Source of the DNA: JALZVT01 sp039029135
GTDB taxonomy: Bacteria; Pseudomonadota; Gammaproteobacteria; Pseudomonadales; Azotimanducaceae
Reading direction: 5' to 3'
DNA length: 64,000 bases
NCBI GenBank assembly: GCA_039029135.1
Contig: JBCCGT010000013.1
Location: 76,405 to 140,404 of the forward strand
How positions within the stretch are numbered: the first letter of the stretch is position 1; every line of letters starts with the position of its first letter. Shown here piece by piece: positions 9,473-17,101 of this stretch. Made by a program: the position numbers and the translations under genes. The notes beneath the pieces are model-generated. The model had not been told where the DNA came from. It did no database searches and was given only the letters and a program-made list of their open reading frames with translations.

Positions 9473-9541
9473 GCCGGCTGCATCTGCGAAGACACCTGCG
9501 TCGAGTGATGTATCGAGAGGGGCTTTGTTGGTCGACTGCGG

Positions 9542-10012
9542 TTACAGGTCGTGTTGATCGTCCCATTCGGTGTAGTAGCGACGTCCCGCCGTCTTCACCA
9601 TGCTGCGCCGCAGACGCGGGTAATGCACGACGTCTGATTCGTTACGCTCCCCGCCCATGAGATACACGAGATCCTCGTCATAGGGATTGCGCATCGCGTG
9701 AGGGATTGAGCGGCGTGGAAACGCCATGATGTCCCCCGGCCCGATGTCGTGTTCCTCGTCGTCCAGTATTGCTATCCCGCGACCGGCGATGACATAGAGA
9801 AATTCCTCGTCGTTGTCGTGGCTGTGATATTCCGTGCTATCCGCACCCGGGGCCAACCGAATCAGGTGCAGTCCAATGTGCTCCAATCCGGCCAGCGTGC
9901 CGAGGGTGCGGGTGTGCCGTATCGCGTTGGCGTTGAACTGATGCACGTGCTGCCGTTCCGGCATCGCCGCGATCTCCGCGGCGCGCAGCAGCGCCTGTGG
10001 CTTTGTTTTCAC
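9542..10012 (-). CDS. Cupin-domain protein
   Basis: A 156-residue small cupin. Cupin motif 1 is visible as STEYHSHDNDEEFLYVIAGRG (His, His, Glu ligand positions) and motif 2 as PGDIMAFPRRSIPHAMRN, so a single metal site is likely. The domain fills the whole protein, with a C-terminal extension ending in ETGRRYYTEWD-like residues (RRYYTEWDDQHDL). Proteins of this shape are often annotated as mannose-6-phosphate-isomerase-like cupins, but the activity cannot be told. Convergent with the DUF5916 gene; a 219-nt gap with a strong palindrome lies upstream. Confidence 0.8.
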   Translation of the reverse strand: MKTKPQALLRAAEIAAMPERQHVHQFNANAIRHTRTLGTLAGLEHIGLHLIRLAPGADSTEYHSHDNDEEFLYVIAGRGIAILDDEEHDIGPGDIMAFPRRSIPHAMRNPYDEDLVYLMGGERNESDVVHYPRLRRSMVKTAGRRYYTEWDDQHDL

Positions 10013-10076
10013 GAACCAAAATCCTCTGTTTTCGACATCGTCAGGCAGTCGCCGTCGGTAGCGACAAAGTAACTGA

Positions 10077-10127
10077 TGGGGTCAGAGTAAACGCGCCCGG
10101 CGGCCGGGCGCGTTTACTCTGACCCCA
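10077..10127. repeat. 51-nt perfect palindrome of REP/RAYT type
   Basis: Two 24-base arms, each perfectly complementary, are separated by the 3-base spacer CGG. The outer part of each arm is TGGGGTCAGAGTAAA, a motif I recall from short intergenic palindromes in proteobacteria associated with REP-associated tyrosine transposases (RAYTs). The element sits between the cupin gene (leftward) and a small membrane-protein gene (rightward), in otherwise non-coding DNA. No RAYT gene is in this window, so it would have been mobilised in trans. Transcribed, it would fold into a very stable hairpin. Confidence 0.75.
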
Positions 10128-10231
10128 GGTCTTTCTGCGCACCTCAACGGCGTTGCGATTCAGGCCTTGTAGATTCGAGTTTGCTGACATGTACACTCTG
10201 ATGGCAAGCAGCGCTGGCAGGGATAGTTCTT

Positions 10232-10633
10232 ATGCAACAGTCGAGACTGAGAGGTCTTGAGACGATCCTCGTTTGGTATACCGCCATTACCGTGGCGATT
10301 TACCTGCCGCTTGAGACCTACGCTTCATTGCCCTATGGGTTGATGAATCCGTATTACCTCGTTGATCTGGTAGCAATCTTGCTGATGATCTGGGGAGCGT
10401 GGCGATCCTGGCGCGCGAGGCCGGGTTCAGCGGTCGCCGTTCTCATTGCCGGTTACGCTTGGGCGTCCGCGAACGGTTGGCGCGCTACCTTCGATCGCGT
10501 CGAACGCATGCAAGCCGGTGGTGAGCTCGACTTCGGCAACATTGAGCTGCTCGTGGTTGGTGGCTCAACGCTGCTAGCGATCGTCGTCCTGATTCTGCTG
10601 TTGGTGATCGCCACCGCGCGGCAAGAAGCATAA
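10232..10633 (+). CDS. Small integral membrane protein of unknown function
   Basis: A 133-residue protein with about four hydrophobic helices: residues about 9-27 (ILVWYTAITVAIYLPLE), 40-58 (YLVDLVAILLMIWGAW), 65-80 (GSAVAVLIAGYAWAS) and 107-128 (LLVVGGSTLLAIVVLILLL). It is therefore an inner-membrane protein. I do not recognise a named family. The gene stands alone, downstream of the palindrome and convergent with the sigma-factor gene. G+C and codon use look less biased than in the flanking core genes, in keeping with the accessory character of this stretch. Confidence 0.65.
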   Translation: MQQSRLRGLETILVWYTAITVAIYLPLETYASLPYGLMNPYYLVDLVAILLMIWGAWRSWRARPGSAVAVLIAGYAWASANGWRATFDRVERMQAGGELDFGNIELLVVGGSTLLAIVVLILLLVIATARQEA

Positions 10634-10682
10634 TCGCAAGCCGACTTTTCCCGATAGCCAGACACACACCAGCCTTCAAATA

Positions 10683-10698
10683 GGGGCTACGCAGCCCC
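10683..10698 (-). terminator. Hairpin between convergent genes
   Basis: GGGGCT-ACGC-AGCCCC forms a 6-bp G+C-rich stem with a 4-base loop, between the ends of the membrane-protein gene and the sigma-factor gene. On the minus strand it is followed by TATTTG rather than a clean T-tract, so it is only a weak candidate terminator, possibly working in both directions. Confidence 0.4.
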
Positions 10699-10712
10699 GG
10701 CGGCAGTTGCGC

Positions 10713-11963
10713 TTAGACTTCTGGATGCACCCCTAGCCTTTCGCGTTGGAACTCAAGGTACGCCACCTGCGCCGGGCTTTCAGCCATATCTATCGCCGCG
10801 CTGTAGTGGGCATAGGCCAACTGCAACTCACCAGCCCGGGTCGAGGCAAATGCGAGCGCTGTGTACAGCGGCTGGTAATTTTTCAACTCAGGGGACTGCC
10901 TGCATTGATCTAGCAGGGATTGCGCTTCAACGACGCGCGCCGACATCACCAGCGCGACGGCCTCGTTGACCGGTATGACCGGCGAGCTGTCGTATTGTTT
11001 TAGCTTTCGATACAGACCAACGATTTGCTGCCAGTCTGTCTGTTCGGCTGAAGCAGCCTGGTTATGCAGTGCGGCGATAGCGGCCTGAATTTGGTAGGCC
11101 GAGGGCGGATGCCTGGCGACGTGTATTGCGTCTATCAACGCAAGACCTTCCTTGGTCAGTCGGGCGTTCCACAAACTTCGATCCTGCTCCGACAGAGGTA
11201 CCAACCAACCCCGCGCGTTGCGCCGGGCCGGCAGTCGCGCCTTGTTTAGCAACATCAACGCGAGCAACGCTCGCGGTTGGGGATTCCGCCGCACCAGCCG
11301 GCACATCATCCGCGTTAGGCGCACGGCTTCATCGATCAATGGTGTGTGCACAAGCCCGGCATCATCTACGCCATTTTGCAGCCGGGTGTAGCCTTCATTG
11401 AACAACAGATAGATGGCTTTAAGCACCGCATCGATGCGATCCGGAATGTCGCTCGCGCGTGGTCCTTCAAACTCCACTTGGGCACTGGCGATCGATGCCT
11501 TCGCACGAGTGATGCGTTTGTTGATGCTGGCATGAGACGTCAATAGCGCGCGGGCGATTTCCGGCGTCGAGAAGCCCAAGATGACCTTTAGCACCAGCGT
11601 GATCTGCAACGTCGGGCTCAGCAGCGGATGACAGCAAGTCAGCATCAGACGCAGCATATCGTCGCTGGTTTGTGAAACGCTCAACTCATCGAGAGGCGTG
11701 TCTGGCTCCATGTACAGCTCTTCGTGTAACCCCACCACCTTGTTCGCGCGTCGCTGCTGGTCGATCCCACGGTTGCGGCCCACAGTAATCAACCAGGCCA
11801 CGGGTTCATGGGGAACGCCGGAAGCCGGCCATGTCTGCAACGCCTTGACGAGAGCGTCCTGGGTTGCATCCATGGCCAGATCCATATCCCCCAACACGCG
11901 GGACAGGGTTGCGACCACCTTGGGATACGCGGCCTTTAGGACCGGCCCAAGATCAGACGGCAC
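10713..11963 (-). CDS. ECF RNA polymerase sigma factor with C-terminal TPR-like domain (ECF42-type)
   Basis: A 416-residue extracytoplasmic-function sigma factor. Region sigma-2 is at residues about 10-75 (DATQDALVKALQTWP), sigma-4 at about 110-165 (LVLKVILGFSTPEIARALL), and a long helical C-terminal extension (about 180-416) contains DUF6596 features (YLLFNEGYT) and TPR-like repeats. This architecture, with a DGPF/YCII gene immediately upstream, defines the ECF42 group, in which no anti-sigma factor is present and the C-terminal domain is thought to control activity. Start is GTG at 11963, two bases after the stop of the DGPF gene, so the pair is co-transcribed. Target promoters are not identifiable here. 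Confidence 0.9.
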   Translation of the reverse strand: MPSDLGPVLKAAYPKVVATLSRVLGDMDLAMDATQDALVKALQTWPASGVPHEPVAWLITVGRNRGIDQQRRANKVVGLHEELYMEPDTPLDELSVSQTSDDMLRLMLTCCHPLLSPTLQITLVLKVILGFSTPEIARALLTSHASINKRITRAKASIASAQVEFEGPRASDIPDRIDAVLKAIYLLFNEGYTRLQNGVDDAGLVHTPLIDEAVRLTRMMCRLVRRNPQPRALLALMLLNKARLPARRNARGWLVPLSEQDRSLWNARLTKEGLALIDAIHVARHPPSAYQIQAAIAALHNQAASAEQTDWQQIVGLYRKLKQYDSSPVIPVNEAVALVMSARVVEAQSLLDQCRQSPELKNYQPLYTALAFASTRAGELQLAYAHYSAAIDMAESPAQVAYLEFQRERLGVHPEV

Positions 11964-11965
11964 GC

Positions 11966-12322
11966 TCAGAGATCTTCGTGGGTGTCGATCGGACGCACTT
12001 CGATGGTCCCGGTCTCAACGTGCGGAATGAGCGCAGCGTACTCCATCGCCTTCTCGATGCTATCGACATCGATCAGGTAGAAGCCCGTAAGCTGCTCTTT
12101 GGTTTCAGCGAAGGGCCCGTCGGTGGCTTGAACGCTACCGCCGCGCTGACGCAGGCTGACCGCGGTGGCGGTAGGCATCAGGGCCTGACCGGAAAATTCC
12201 ACCCCGTCTCCGCTCAGCCGCTCACCGAGGGCACCGTGCTGGGCCAGCACCGCCCGTTTTTCGTCGTCGCTCTTGTTGTCCCAGATCTCTTCCGCTTCAT
12301 AGATCATCAGCAGGTATTGCAT
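11966..12322 (-). CDS. YCII-related/DGPF-domain protein, partner of ECF42 sigma factor
   Basis: A 118-residue YCII-superfamily protein with the diagnostic DGPFAETKEQLTGFYLID motif and an N-terminal MQYLLMIYE strand. DGPF proteins have a ferredoxin-like alpha/beta fold and are nearly always encoded with ECF42 sigma factors, often in several copies; their biochemical role is unresolved, possibly small-molecule binding. The gene comes first in the two-gene operon and is separated from the sigma factor start by 2 nt. A purine-rich AGGAGACAAAACA stretch upstream of the ATG is a plausible ribosome site. Confidence 0.88.
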   Translation of the reverse strand: MQYLLMIYEAEEIWDNKSDDEKRAVLAQHGALGERLSGDGVEFSGQALMPTATAVSLRQRGGSVQATDGPFAETKEQLTGFYLIDVDSIEKAMEYAALIPHVETGTIEVRPIDTHEDL

Positions 12323-12729
12323 TGTTTTGTCTCCTTAACGTGGCTGAACCACCTCGGCACGAGGCGTTCTGCTCACTAGACGAACCAGCCTGCGGGTTTT
12401 GGACATACCCATCGCACCAGAATACGGTTTTCACGTTCAGCAGGGCCATTCGGCGGCGATCCGGCCCGACGCGCAGCGATAGGACGTCGACGAGGCGACC
12501 ACGGTGGTCGCTAAGATTGAGTCGGCGCCTTATGCGCGCATGCGCGCTTCGGAGCATCTCTATCAACTCGGCCTAATGGATGGGAGAGAACAGGGTCGCC
12601 CGGTGTTTTGATCTTCAGGTGCTGGCCTTCTCCAATTTTGTCGGACGAAATGTAGCGGGCCACGACCGCTTGGTCATCAGACGAAACGGTTGTGGGTTCG
12701 AGGCTTCTTCAAATCACCGTCTTACGCAA
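12323..12729. other. Intergenic stretch with a possible gene remnant
   Basis: This 407-nt gap lies between the start of the DGPF gene and the end of the TetR gene. On the plus strand, frame 12,483-12,611 reads open from after a TAG at 12,480 to a TGA, giving 42 codons of ordinary composition (VDEATTVVAKIESAPYARMR, then a second half ending GRPVF). It has no convincing start or ribosome site. It looks like the C-terminal end of a lost gene, but I cannot name the family. Nothing else was recognised. Confidence 0.3.
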
Positions 12730-13365
12730 TCAGTCGCGACCTAAGCCCTTTGTGACCATCGCAAACACCGCGTCCGCCCAGCGCGAAAGGTCTACCGCCT
12801 CCCCACGTGACGTCACCGCTTCCGCCACGCTGGCCGTCGTTGTCATCAACAAGTCCGCAAAGAACCGATCTTGCGAGTCATGCAAACCGTTGGCGACGAG
12901 AAAACTGTGAATCTGCTCGATCGCCATGGCCCGGCTCGCTCGGTTCGATGGATCAGACTCGAAGAACACTTCGGCCCGTACCAGCGCTCTACGCAGCTCG
13001 CTCTCTTGCGCCTCTGACTGAAAGAAGTGATGGATTGCCGCCCGAACCCGTTCGATCGGCTCTAGTTCGACGTCGTTGAGAATCGCCGCAGTGGAGCCGA
13101 GCGTCGTCGTCATCTCCTGCTTCTGCAGCGCGGCCAGAATCGCGCCCTTGTTAGGGAAGTACTGATACAGGGACCCGATGCTCACGCCAGCTCGTTCGGC
13201 GATGTGATTGGTTGTCAGTCCTGCGGGCCCCCGTTCGATGAGAACCCTGGCCGCGGCCTCAACAATGGCTTCAACCGTCTGCCGTGCCCGTCTCTGGCGC
13301 GGCTGCCGTCGGGCGTCGCGGCTCCCGTCGGACGTCTTGCGTGGCGGCCTGGGATGGCTGGGCAT
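12730..13365 (-). CDS. TetR-family transcriptional regulator
   Basis: A 211-residue one-component repressor. After a basic, Pro/Arg-rich leader, the N-terminal helix-turn-helix domain is clear: AIVEAAARVLIERGPAGLTT, then NHIAERAGVSIGSLYQYFPNK, the recognition-helix signature of TetR. The C-terminal ligand domain is all helical and ends MVTKGLGRD. I use the ATG at 13365, preceded by AGGAG; longer in-frame readings to 13482 cover the regulatory gap. It is divergent from the darcynin gene, and a perfect inverted repeat lies between them, so it probably represses that gene and perhaps itself. Confidence 0.88.
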   Translation of the reverse strand: MPSHPRPPRKTSDGSRDARRQPRQRRARQTVEAIVEAAARVLIERGPAGLTTNHIAERAGVSIGSLYQYFPNKGAILAALQKQEMTTTLGSTAAILNDVELEPIERVRAAIHHFFQSEAQESELRRALVRAEVFFESDPSNRASRAMAIEQIHSFLVANGLHDSQDRFFADLLMTTTASVAEAVTSRGEAVDLSRWADAVFAMVTKGLGRD

Positions 13366-13497
13366 GGCCTGCTCCTGAGGGTGATGAGTCCCGAACGGCG
13401 GCTTGGGGATCGCGGCAGCAGGGGACATTTTACCGAGCATATATTCACATATTCTTCTGGAAGGGAAAGAAAACAGTACCATCGACCGGGCGAAACC

Positions 13498-13514
13498 AAC
13501 AAGAGACTCTTGTT
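13498..13514. promoter_or_regulatory. Candidate TetR operator (8-bp inverted repeat)
   Basis: AACAAGAG-A-CTCTTGTT is a perfect 17-nt palindrome centred on one base, in the 326-nt AT-richer gap between the divergent TetR and darcynin genes. Size and symmetry fit a TetR dimer operator. Function is inferred from position only. The rest of the gap (13,366-13,691) contains no gene that I can support. Confidence 0.5.
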
Positions 13515-13691
13515 TACAGTGGTGCGACAGACGATCGAATCGAACTCCAAATATGGCTCCGCATACTGAGCCCTGCTAGCCGAAACGCGAAATATTGCCT
13601 CAAAAACAATAAGTTGTGCGAACTCCAGAAGCGAGTATTAAAAAGAGCATTTACTCAGAAAATTGAACTCTCCAAGCAAGGAGAAACCGAG

Positions 13692-14126
13692 TTGAAACGA
13701 CCAACCATCGCCTTACTCACCCTGAGCCTGATGTTCGGGTCCGTAAACGTCCTCGCAGAGGGCGAGCGCCTGGCCAGCGAGGACAAAGGGTTCTCGATAT
13801 TCATGCTGGTCAAGACGACCGACGCCTGGCTCAATCTCAAACCTCGCGCTCGCTTCGCATTTCTCGACAGGGAGGTTCAGCCCCTGCTCGGCGAGCACCC
13901 GGCGGTATCGATGAAGTTTTGGGACACCGAGCATTTCAGCGCCCGCATCACCGACGTCATCCTGCTCGAGACCCAGGATCTCGGACAGTATCGTTCGCTC
14001 ATCGAAAAGCTGAGGGAGTCCAAGTTCTGGGGGCATTACTTCGAGATCATCGACATCTTGCCGGGCATCGAGAATGCCTACGCAGATGCCTACGACGCGG
14101 AACCCTACGGTCAGGATCGTGACTAG
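13692..14126 (+). CDS. Darcynin-family protein, exported form
   Basis: A 144-residue protein. After a signal-like N-terminus (KRPTIALLTLSLMFGSVNVLA) the sequence follows the darcynin pattern: FSIFMLVKTTDAWLNLKPRARFAFL, then MKFWDTEHFSARITDVILLET, and FWGHYFEIIDILPGIENAYA. Darcynin is a small domain of unknown function, probably a dimeric ferredoxin-like fold; most members that I recall lack a signal peptide. I choose a TTG start at 13692 because AAGGAGAAACCGAG precedes it and no ATG fits before the signal peptide. Divergent from TetR; its last codons overlap a tiny ferredoxin-like ORF. Confidence 0.7.
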   Translation: MKRPTIALLTLSLMFGSVNVLAEGERLASEDKGFSIFMLVKTTDAWLNLKPRARFAFLDREVQPLLGEHPAVSMKFWDTEHFSARITDVILLETQDLGQYRSLIEKLRESKFWGHYFEIIDILPGIENAYADAYDAEPYGQDRD

Positions 14127-14223
14127 CGCCTATACGATTTCAATCGATCGCAACGCCTGTGAAGGTAAGGCAGCGTGCGTCGTGGTGTGCCCCGAACAGG
14201 CCATCGAAGTCACCCCGGCGTAA
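14119..14223 (+). CDS. Tiny ferredoxin-like ORF, 34 residues
   Basis: The GTG overlaps the end of the darcynin gene by 8 nt and the frame stays open for 34 codons. The peptide contains ISIDRNACEGKAACVVVCPEQAI, the first half of a 4Fe-4S/3Fe-4S ferredoxin: C-x5-C-x3-CP, with Lys where the second cluster Cys usually lies. A complete ferredoxin would need about 60 residues or more and a second Cys motif, which is missing. It may be a truncated gene or a genuine small Fe-S peptide. Too short for routine gene calling. The coupling with darcynin argues for expression. Confidence 0.5.
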   Translation: MTSAYTISIDRNACEGKAACVVVCPEQAIEVTPA

Positions 14224-14325
14224 CCAACTCACAGGTTCGCCACAGATGTCGCCTCCGGAGGCAAATCGTAGGGATAAGGTGACGGCCGCTGTAGTATGGA
14301 AGCAGGGAATAGCGGCTTGGGCCGG

Positions 14326-16032
14326 ATGAGCGTCCGAAAGAGATCGAAAAGTCGATGGGCGATCGGGGTTGCCTACCTCTGCCTGATCGGCGTTTGCCCA
14401 GCAGAGACACGCGTGGTGATCAGCGCCGAGGATCTGCCGAAACAGAGCAAGCAAAGCTATCATCTGAGCGTCCTCGCGCCGTCGTCGAACGCCATCTCTC
14501 GCCGCATCGAGCTTGGTGTCGCCGAAGCGCCGCCCGTAGGTTCGCTCGGCCACGACGGCAAGCGAATGTGGGTGAACATTCGGCCTGAGGGTGACGCCGA
14601 GTGGAGCCTGATCGGTTTCGATCTAACAACGGGCGCAGAGTTTGCCCGCTTCCCGATTGGGTCGTGGCGCCGCTTCCTGCAACCGCGCGCCTTCTGGTCA
14701 CAAGAAGCAGACAACGGCAAGTTGCTGATGACACTGAGTCGCAATCGCGGTCGTGTCAGCCTCGATAGCTATCGCCTGGCCGATGGGAAGAAGCTAGCGA
14801 CTGTCCCGCTGGGACGCGGCAGAATGATCGTCGATGTGTTCGATACTCCTGAGGGGCGTCGGGCGCTGGCCCAGAACTTGGGAGAGCGCGGTCGATTCGT
14901 GCTGGTTGATCTCGCTTCGAACAAAGTGCTTTGGAGCGCCCGCCGACGCGAAGAGTACAGCTACGTCATAGGGTCCGTATCCCTGCAACACCTCTACGCG
15001 ATCACCGGCAAAACGTTTACGGGCATGGTGCGACGCGGCCGCGGCTCAACGAAGGAGATGGTATCGGGGGTCGCCTATGAGGTGCAGGTGGTGGACTCGG
15101 TTGATGGTTCTGTGCGAAGCACCCACGCGCTGGGGTACGAACCGTCAGGCTTTATCCATCACCCAGACAATGAGGCGATCTATCTGCACAGCCTCTCATC
15201 AATGGCGGAAAGGTACACAAGCATATGGCGCTTCGCTGAGGAAGATGTGTCGCTCGTACGGCAGCACGAGGCGAAATGCGTGCCCACTGGTTTGGTGGTC
15301 GATGAGCGCGCTGATATGGCGTCCGCTCTGTGTTTAGGATTCGTTTTGCATGGCAGGCTTGATCTCGATGCAAAGGTCGAACGGATTGAGGTCCGCATCG
15401 CCGCCGAGAGCGGCCTGTACAGCGCTGACCGAACCAGGCTAGTCCTGGGTTCTATGCTCGATTCGAAGGTAGCGACGGTCGACTTGGGCTCATTGAGATT
15501 GGCGGGCGTCAGCGCGACTGGTCGCGGCCCCGTGAAGGCTGCGCGGCTGCTGGCCGGCACCGCGCTATCAGCTACCGGGTGGTTTGGAGTGCCTACCTTT
15601 TTGTTCACAGACCTGATCTTGGATGTTTCGAGCTCGTCGAGCAAAACCATGCTGCTGAATCCGGACGAATCCAGGCTCTATGCGCTCAATCATGATACGC
15701 GCGATATAACCACGCTCGACGCCACTACGCTGAACCGGCTGGGTGTTCATGCTGTCGGCCAGGACGTGCACGGGCTCTTGACTTCTCCTGAGAGTCGCTA
15801 CGTTTTCGGTGTGGGGAAGCGGCGCTTGCTGGCATTCGCTGCGGAACAGAATCAGCCCGCACTCGACTTGCGCGGCGGTAGACTCGTCGGTTTTAGCACC
15901 GCAAGCGGTAAAGCCTACTACAGCGATGAACGCGGCTTGGTCATCTACTCGCTAGCTACCGCGGAGCCAATCGCTGTCATACCCGAGTTGGTGAATGTGC
16001 TATCTATGCATGCGGCGGAACAAGCCAACTAG
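14326..16032 (+). CDS. Secreted beta-propeller-like protein of unknown function
   Basis: A 568-residue protein with a basic n-region (RKRSKSR), a hydrophobic stretch AIGVAYLCLIGV and a cleavage-like CPAET. The rest is a series of short repeats with Asp/Gly-rich turns and strand pairs (SLIGFDLTTGAEFARFPIGS; FVLVDLASNKVLWSARRREE; LYALNHDTRDITTLDATTLN), the pattern of YVTN/WD-like propellers. No catalytic motif was found. The start could also be the ATG at 14296; neither has a good ribosome site. It follows the darcynin/ferredoxin pair by about 100 nt in the same direction. Nearby accessory genes give no functional hint. Confidence 0.6.
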   Translation: MSVRKRSKSRWAIGVAYLCLIGVCPAETRVVISAEDLPKQSKQSYHLSVLAPSSNAISRRIELGVAEAPPVGSLGHDGKRMWVNIRPEGDAEWSLIGFDLTTGAEFARFPIGSWRRFLQPRAFWSQEADNGKLLMTLSRNRGRVSLDSYRLADGKKLATVPLGRGRMIVDVFDTPEGRRALAQNLGERGRFVLVDLASNKVLWSARRREEYSYVIGSVSLQHLYAITGKTFTGMVRRGRGSTKEMVSGVAYEVQVVDSVDGSVRSTHALGYEPSGFIHHPDNEAIYLHSLSSMAERYTSIWRFAEEDVSLVRQHEAKCVPTGLVVDERADMASALCLGFVLHGRLDLDAKVERIEVRIAAESGLYSADRTRLVLGSMLDSKVATVDLGSLRLAGVSATGRGPVKAARLLAGTALSATGWFGVPTFLFTDLILDVSSSSSKTMLLNPDESRLYALNHDTRDITTLDATTLNRLGVHAVGQDVHGLLTSPESRYVFGVGKRRLLAFAAEQNQPALDLRGGRLVGFSTASGKAYYSDERGLVIYSLATAEPIAVIPELVNVLSMHAAEQAN

Positions 16033-16374
16033 CTGGCAGGTCCCCGCTAACGCAGCCTGAGCGGCAATTCTATCTCGGGCCACCTCAGTCGAACGCGGTG
16101 GCTCAGCAAACCAGAGGCGAGCCCGAGGCAGAGCGTGCGAGACGCGTGGTTGCTGGTTCGGTTTCGCCGATAGATAGGACAACTCGGCCGTTCCACACGA
16201 TGCGCAGCAAAGAAAGCGGAAGTCCGCCAGACCAACCTCATGGCCGGGATCGGGCGAGCGCTGCGATAAAGGGCGTACTCGCGTAAGATCGAGAGACAGC
16301 TATCCAACAAGCTAGGCGCGCGCGGAGTTCAAAAGCGCTCATCGGGATCGAAACTGACGCGCACGGGGACAGAC
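16033..16374. other. Intergenic region, nothing recognised
   Basis: This 342-nt gap separates the propeller-like gene from the DUF899 gene, both rightward. Open frames cross it on both strands, but none has a convincing start, ribosome site or family-like sequence. No tRNA, hairpin terminator with T-tract or attC-like site was seen. Confidence 0.4.
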
Positions 16375-17022
16375 GTGGAACATCCGGTCGTAAGTCGCGA
16401 AGCATGGCTCAAGGCTCGAGCCGACTTGCTTGAGCGAGAGAAACAGCACACGCGGGCCAGAGCAGCGCTAGCCGAAGCGCGCCGAGCCTTACCCTGGGTG
16501 CGGATAGAGAAGAACTACTCGTTGATTGGCGCAGAAGGGGAAGTTTCGCTGTCTGATGTCTTTCAAGGCTGCTCGCAGCTAGCGATTTATCACATCATGT
16601 TTGGGCCCGGCTGGGACTCCGTATGCGTTGGCTGCACGCAGTGGGCCAATGCCATGAGCAGTACGACAGGCGCCTTCAAGAATGCAGATGCACGCCTGAT
16701 CGGCGTCTCTCGCGCCCCATACGAAGAAATCGCAAGCGAGCAGGCAAAGCTCGGCTGGGATTTCGCGTGGCTGTCCTCATACGATTCTGATTTCAACCTC
16801 GATTTCTTCGCTTCCAACAACGATCTAGGCGAGGGCACCACAGCATTTGTCGGAGAGGAAACCCTTGGCTTCGATCGGGGCGAAAATCACGGCGTAAACG
16901 TCTTCTATCGAAACGAAGATGACGAAATCTTCCATACCTACAGCGCCTTCAATCGAGGGATCGAGGCACTGAACGGTGCGTTTGGCTACTTCGACCTGTT
17001 ACCCAAAGGAAGGGCGTGGTGA
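16375..17022 (+). CDS. DUF899 family (thioredoxin-like) protein
   Basis: A 215-residue protein with the DUF899 signature: an N-terminal helical segment (SREAWLKARADLLEREK), RIEKNYSL, then IYHIMFGPGWDSVCVGCTQWA with a CxxC-like pair (C-VG-C) and a C-terminal GVNVFYRNEDDEIFHTYS. DUF899 proteins have a thioredoxin-like fold, and some are annotated as dithiol-disulfide isomerases; activity is not established. The start is GTG at 16375 with GGGGA upstream. Its stop is 80 nt before the methyltransferase start, suggesting co-transcription. Confidence 0.85.
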   Translation: MEHPVVSREAWLKARADLLEREKQHTRARAALAEARRALPWVRIEKNYSLIGAEGEVSLSDVFQGCSQLAIYHIMFGPGWDSVCVGCTQWANAMSSTTGAFKNADARLIGVSRAPYEEIASEQAKLGWDFAWLSSYDSDFNLDFFASNNDLGEGTTAFVGEETLGFDRGENHGVNVFYRNEDDEIFHTYSAFNRGIEALNGAFGYFDLLPKGRAW

Positions 17023-17101
17023 GTACTGCCGGCTAAGCGCATCAACAGCAGATCAACGCTGGACGAAACCAGTGTTCGATACAGAAGGATGGACTCTGCA
17101 G

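Noticed and set aside
13284..13691. Darcynin start at 13284, giving a 280-residue protein
   Set aside because: The extra 136 residues overlap the TetR 5' end and the candidate operator, and a ribosome site with a signal peptide starts at 13692.
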